DNA of 64,000 nucleotides from Marinoscillum sp. 108 (GTDB lineage Bacteria; Bacteroidota; Bacteroidia; Cytophagales; Cyclobacteriaceae), in assembly GCF_902506655.1 (NCBI RefSeq), contig NZ_LR734808.1, positions 1,922,001 to 1,986,000 of the forward strand, read 5' to 3'. Below the pieces are notes generated by a model. The model was given only the letters and a program-made list of their open reading frames with translations. It was not told where the DNA came from and made no database searches. A program made the translations under genes and the position numbers. Below are positions 63,586 through 64,000 of this stretch, in pieces. How positions within the stretch are numbered: position 1 is the first letter of the stretch; every line of letters starts with the position of its first letter.

Positions 63586-64000
63586 AAAATTGACATTTTA
63601 AAAAAATCAAAATTCATTACCATTTAGTTGTTAACACTTCAAAAAAGCATACTTCGTGTATTCGACTTTTATCGAATAATCAATATTAAGCGTTAGCAAA
63701 CTCCCTTAGGTGCATCATTTGCTTACAAAAGGGTATCAAAATGTAAAAGTGTAATTTTGAGTACCTAAAAGCCCTTTTAAGGCTTGAAACGGACATTCTC
63801 AATTGTATTATTCGAAGGAATAGCGCGGCGGTGAATTGGGATATTCTACAACTAAGGGGCAAAAAAAAGAAAATTCGTTACTGAAAACGCTTGCTCATTG
63901 AAAAATCAATAGCTATTAGGTCGAAATACTGCCAAAGCTGTCCGAAGGGGTATGAAATGTTGATATTAGGGCTACTTTTCGCCCTTTTGGGCAGTGGCCT
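63586..64000. other. Upstream region of the PUL operon, no gene seen
   Basis: 415 AT-rich bases to the window edge. It should contain the susC promoter (minus strand), but I find no exact TAnnTTTG element. Small hairpins are at 63769-63785 (AAGCC/GGCTT) and 63981-63992 (GCCC/GGGC). No convincing reading frame or regulator gene is present. Confidence 0.5.

Overview
The window reads as chromosome of a free-living, probably marine, member of the Bacteroidota (Cytophagales-like). The evidence is a SusC/SusD pair with surface lipoproteins and a GH9 glucanase, one exact TAnnTTTG promoter element, few Shine-Dalgarno sites, many ATGA or TAATG gene junctions, and CFB-type protein families. No rRNA, tRNA, CRISPR array, insertion sequence or phage gene was seen.

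Region 1 (1-19651) is a surface-polysaccharide locus. After a truncated glycosyltransferase come an ABC-2 permease and a Wzt-like ATPase with a C-terminal cargo domain. These are followed without gaps by five paralogous phytanoyl-CoA-dioxygenase-type Fe(II)/2-oxoglutarate oxygenases, a SAM methyltransferase, a sulfotransferase-like protein and a UbiA-prenyltransferase/GT-B glycosyltransferase fusion. Two further GT-A-like enzymes, a GDP-mannose 3,5-epimerase, a nucleotide-sugar dehydrogenase, a WecE-like sugar aminotransferase and a GT-C/TPR membrane protein complete it. The layout suggests an exported glycan that is oxidised, methylated and perhaps sulfated, but substrates cannot be read from sequence.

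Region 2 (19648-53217) is a full nitrate-assimilation island. It holds siroheme synthesis (cobA), nitrite reductase (nirBD), a NarX/NarL-like two-component pair, the Mo-cofactor genes (moeA, moaA, moaC-moaB fusion, moaE, moeB, moaD, mobA), an FNR-type regulator, an outer-membrane porin and an NrtABCD-like ABC importer. It also holds a stand-alone PilJ-type sensor, a NarK transporter, a three-module nitrate reductase and a rubredoxin-tailed, siroheme-reductase-like protein. Six copies of a palindrome, TTACGTA-N4-TACGTAA and close variants, lie upstream of cobA, nirB, the sensor kinase, the moa operon/regulator, the porin-nrt operon and narK. They define a candidate regulon of the local FNR-type protein. 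Embedded in this island (25926-33086) are a membrane class III nucleotide cyclase, an HD-plus-PycTM-like membrane protein, a beta-propeller lipoprotein and a phosphoesterase/kinase-like/beta-barrel outer-membrane protein.

Region 3 (53348-63585, minus strand) is a polysaccharide-utilisation locus: SusC, SusD, two IPT/TIG surface lipoproteins (one with a near-identical tandem C-terminal module) and a GH9 glucanase lipoprotein. It probably acts on a beta-glucan.

The least familiar elements are the five-fold oxygenase array in an export operon, the rubredoxin/inactive siroheme-reductase fusion beside the nitrate reductase, and the palindrome regulon.
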